From NCBI RefSeq assembly GCF_900107245.1, contig NZ_FNPG01000009.1, forward strand, positions 1 to 64,000: a stretch of DNA of 64,000 bases, given 5' to 3'. The notes beneath the pieces were generated by a model, which worked only from the letters and a program-made list of their open reading frames with translations, was not told where the DNA came from and did no database searches. The translations under genes were made by a program, and so were the position numbers. Numbering within the stretch: position 1 is the first letter of the stretch; every line of letters starts with the position of its first letter. This DNA comes from Lachnobacterium bovis DSM 14045. Its GTDB lineage: Bacteria; Bacillota; Clostridia; Lachnospirales; Lachnospiraceae. Positions 63,132 to 64,000 of the stretch are shown piece by piece.

Positions 63132-64000
63132 ATGGCAGGGTCAATTTTTGGGAAAAATTTCACTATTACTACATGGGGCGAATCCCATGGAAAAGGTCTT
63201 GGTGTCGTCATCGATGGTTGTCCGGCAGGATTAGAGCTTTCAAGCGATGATATACAAGCATTTTTAGACCGACGTAAGCCTGGTCAATCTAACATAACTA
63301 CTCAAAGAAAAGAAGATGACAAGGTAACAATTTTATCAGGTGTTTTTGAAGGCAAAACAACTGGTACACCTATTTCTTTAATTGTAGAGAATACCAATCA
63401 AAAATCTAAGGACTATTCGCAAATTGCAAGTTATTATCGTCCAGGTCATGCTGATTTTGGTTTTGATATGAAATATGGTTTTCGTGATTACAGAGGTGGT
63501 GGTCGTTCATCTGGTCGTGAAACTATAGGTCGTGTGGCTGCTGGAGCAATCGCAAGCAAAATATTAAACCAACTAGGCATTACTTTACTTTGTTACACCA
63601 AATCAATAGGTGGTATATATATTGATTATGACAACTTTGACGAGGATTATATTAGTCAAAACAAATTATATATGCCTGATAGAGATGCTTTTTTTAAGGC
63701 TGACGAATATTTGGCTAAATGCATGGAAAAAAAAGATTCTGCAGGTGGATTAATTGAATGTGTAATTGAAGGTATGCCAGCTGGTATTGGAGAACCTGTT
63801 TTCGATAAATTAGATGCTCAACTAGCAAAAGCTATTTTTTCTATCGGTTCAGTAAAAGGTTTTGAGATTGGAGATGGTTTTGACGTTGTAAGTTCTACTG
63901 GTTCATATAATAATGATGAATTTTGCATTATAAATGGCGAAATATCGAAAAAGACAAATCATGCTGGAGGAATTCTAGGTGGAATGTCAGATTCAAGCCC
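63132..64000 (+). CDS. aroC: Chorismate synthase (partial)
   Basis: AroC makes chorismate from EPSP with reduced FMN, the last shikimate step. The first 289 codons are present and the gene runs off the right edge. Conserved motifs are TTWGESHGKGLG (near residue 14), RRKPGQSNITTQRKE (near 48), GHADFG (near 105) and RGGGRSSGRET (near 123). AAAGGAG lies before the ATG. aroB lies elsewhere in the window, on the other strand. Confidence 0.97.
   Translation, partial: MAGSIFGKNFTITTWGESHGKGLGVVIDGCPAGLELSSDDIQAFLDRRKPGQSNITTQRKEDDKVTILSGVFEGKTTGTPISLIVENTNQKSKDYSQIASYYRPGHADFGFDMKYGFRDYRGGGRSSGRETIGRVAAGAIASKILNQLGITLLCYTKSIGGIYIDYDNFDEDYISQNKLYMPDRDAFFKADEYLAKCMEKKDSAGGLIECVIEGMPAGIGEPVFDKLDAQLAKAIFSIGSVKGFEIGDGFDVVSSTGSYNNDEFCIINGEISKKTNHAGGILGGMSDSS

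Overview
The window is a low-GC (visually about one third G+C) Clostridia-type chromosome segment, most like a Lachnospiraceae gut anaerobe. The reasons are the gene content (pyruvate:ferredoxin oxidoreductase, pyruvate phosphate dikinase, class III fructose-bisphosphatase, a PreP-type M16C protease, DUF1385 and DUF4364 proteins, a MurE of the meso-diaminopimelate type) and the gene order prfA-prmC-DUF1385-rpmE-rho. No rRNA, tRNA or CRISPR array was found. Genus and species cannot be fixed by reading alone.

Layout. 1-6.2 kb is accessory: the end of an IS3-type element, a decayed stretch, a WYL-domain regulator, and a very AT-rich six-gene ABC-transporter operon whose first permease carries an apparent -1 frameshift. 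6.4-17.6 kb: ppdK, an orphan GHKL sensor kinase, glyS, a lipoprotein, recO, era and a PreP-like protease. 17.9-24.9 kb: a tail-anchored coiled-coil protein, the large PFOR gene nifJ, and a divergent ABC-F gene. 25-34.5 kb: a FliD-like secreted-looking protein, ung, hisF-hisH, a long acidic/lysine-rich membrane protein, cheV, a lipoprotein and an OmpR-type two-component pair. 34.6-44.4 kb: fbp with a co-translated membrane protein, aroB, rnhA, prfA-prmC-DUF1385, rpmE and rho. 44.8-53.9 kb: DUF4364, flavin reductase, dapF-murE-dapA, an AraC regulator, a CBS-DRTGG pyrophosphatase, a cold-shock protein and MscS. 54-61 kb: leuB-ilvD-ilvB-serC-serA. 61.3-64 kb: tgt-yajC and the start of aroC.

How the genes fit together. 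Central carbon metabolism (PPDK, PFOR, FBPase) sits beside amino-acid synthesis (branched-chain, serine, DAP, histidine, shikimate) and translation functions (glyS, prfA/prmC, rpmE, tgt, era). dapA and dapF make the meso-DAP that MurE, which has the DNPR motif, adds to peptidoglycan. Almost all genes lie on the minus strand. Most transcripts end in clear intrinsic terminators, and several starts have good sigma-A-type promoters.

The most unusual signals are the ABC island with its frameshift, the about 130-residue asparagine-rich insert in Rho with a long rho leader, an rpmE leader that may be an L31 autoregulatory RNA, several architecturally odd hypothetical proteins, and short tandem repeats (13-32 bp units) placed repeatedly just past stop codons. 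I did not find a system that I can claim as new on sequence alone.
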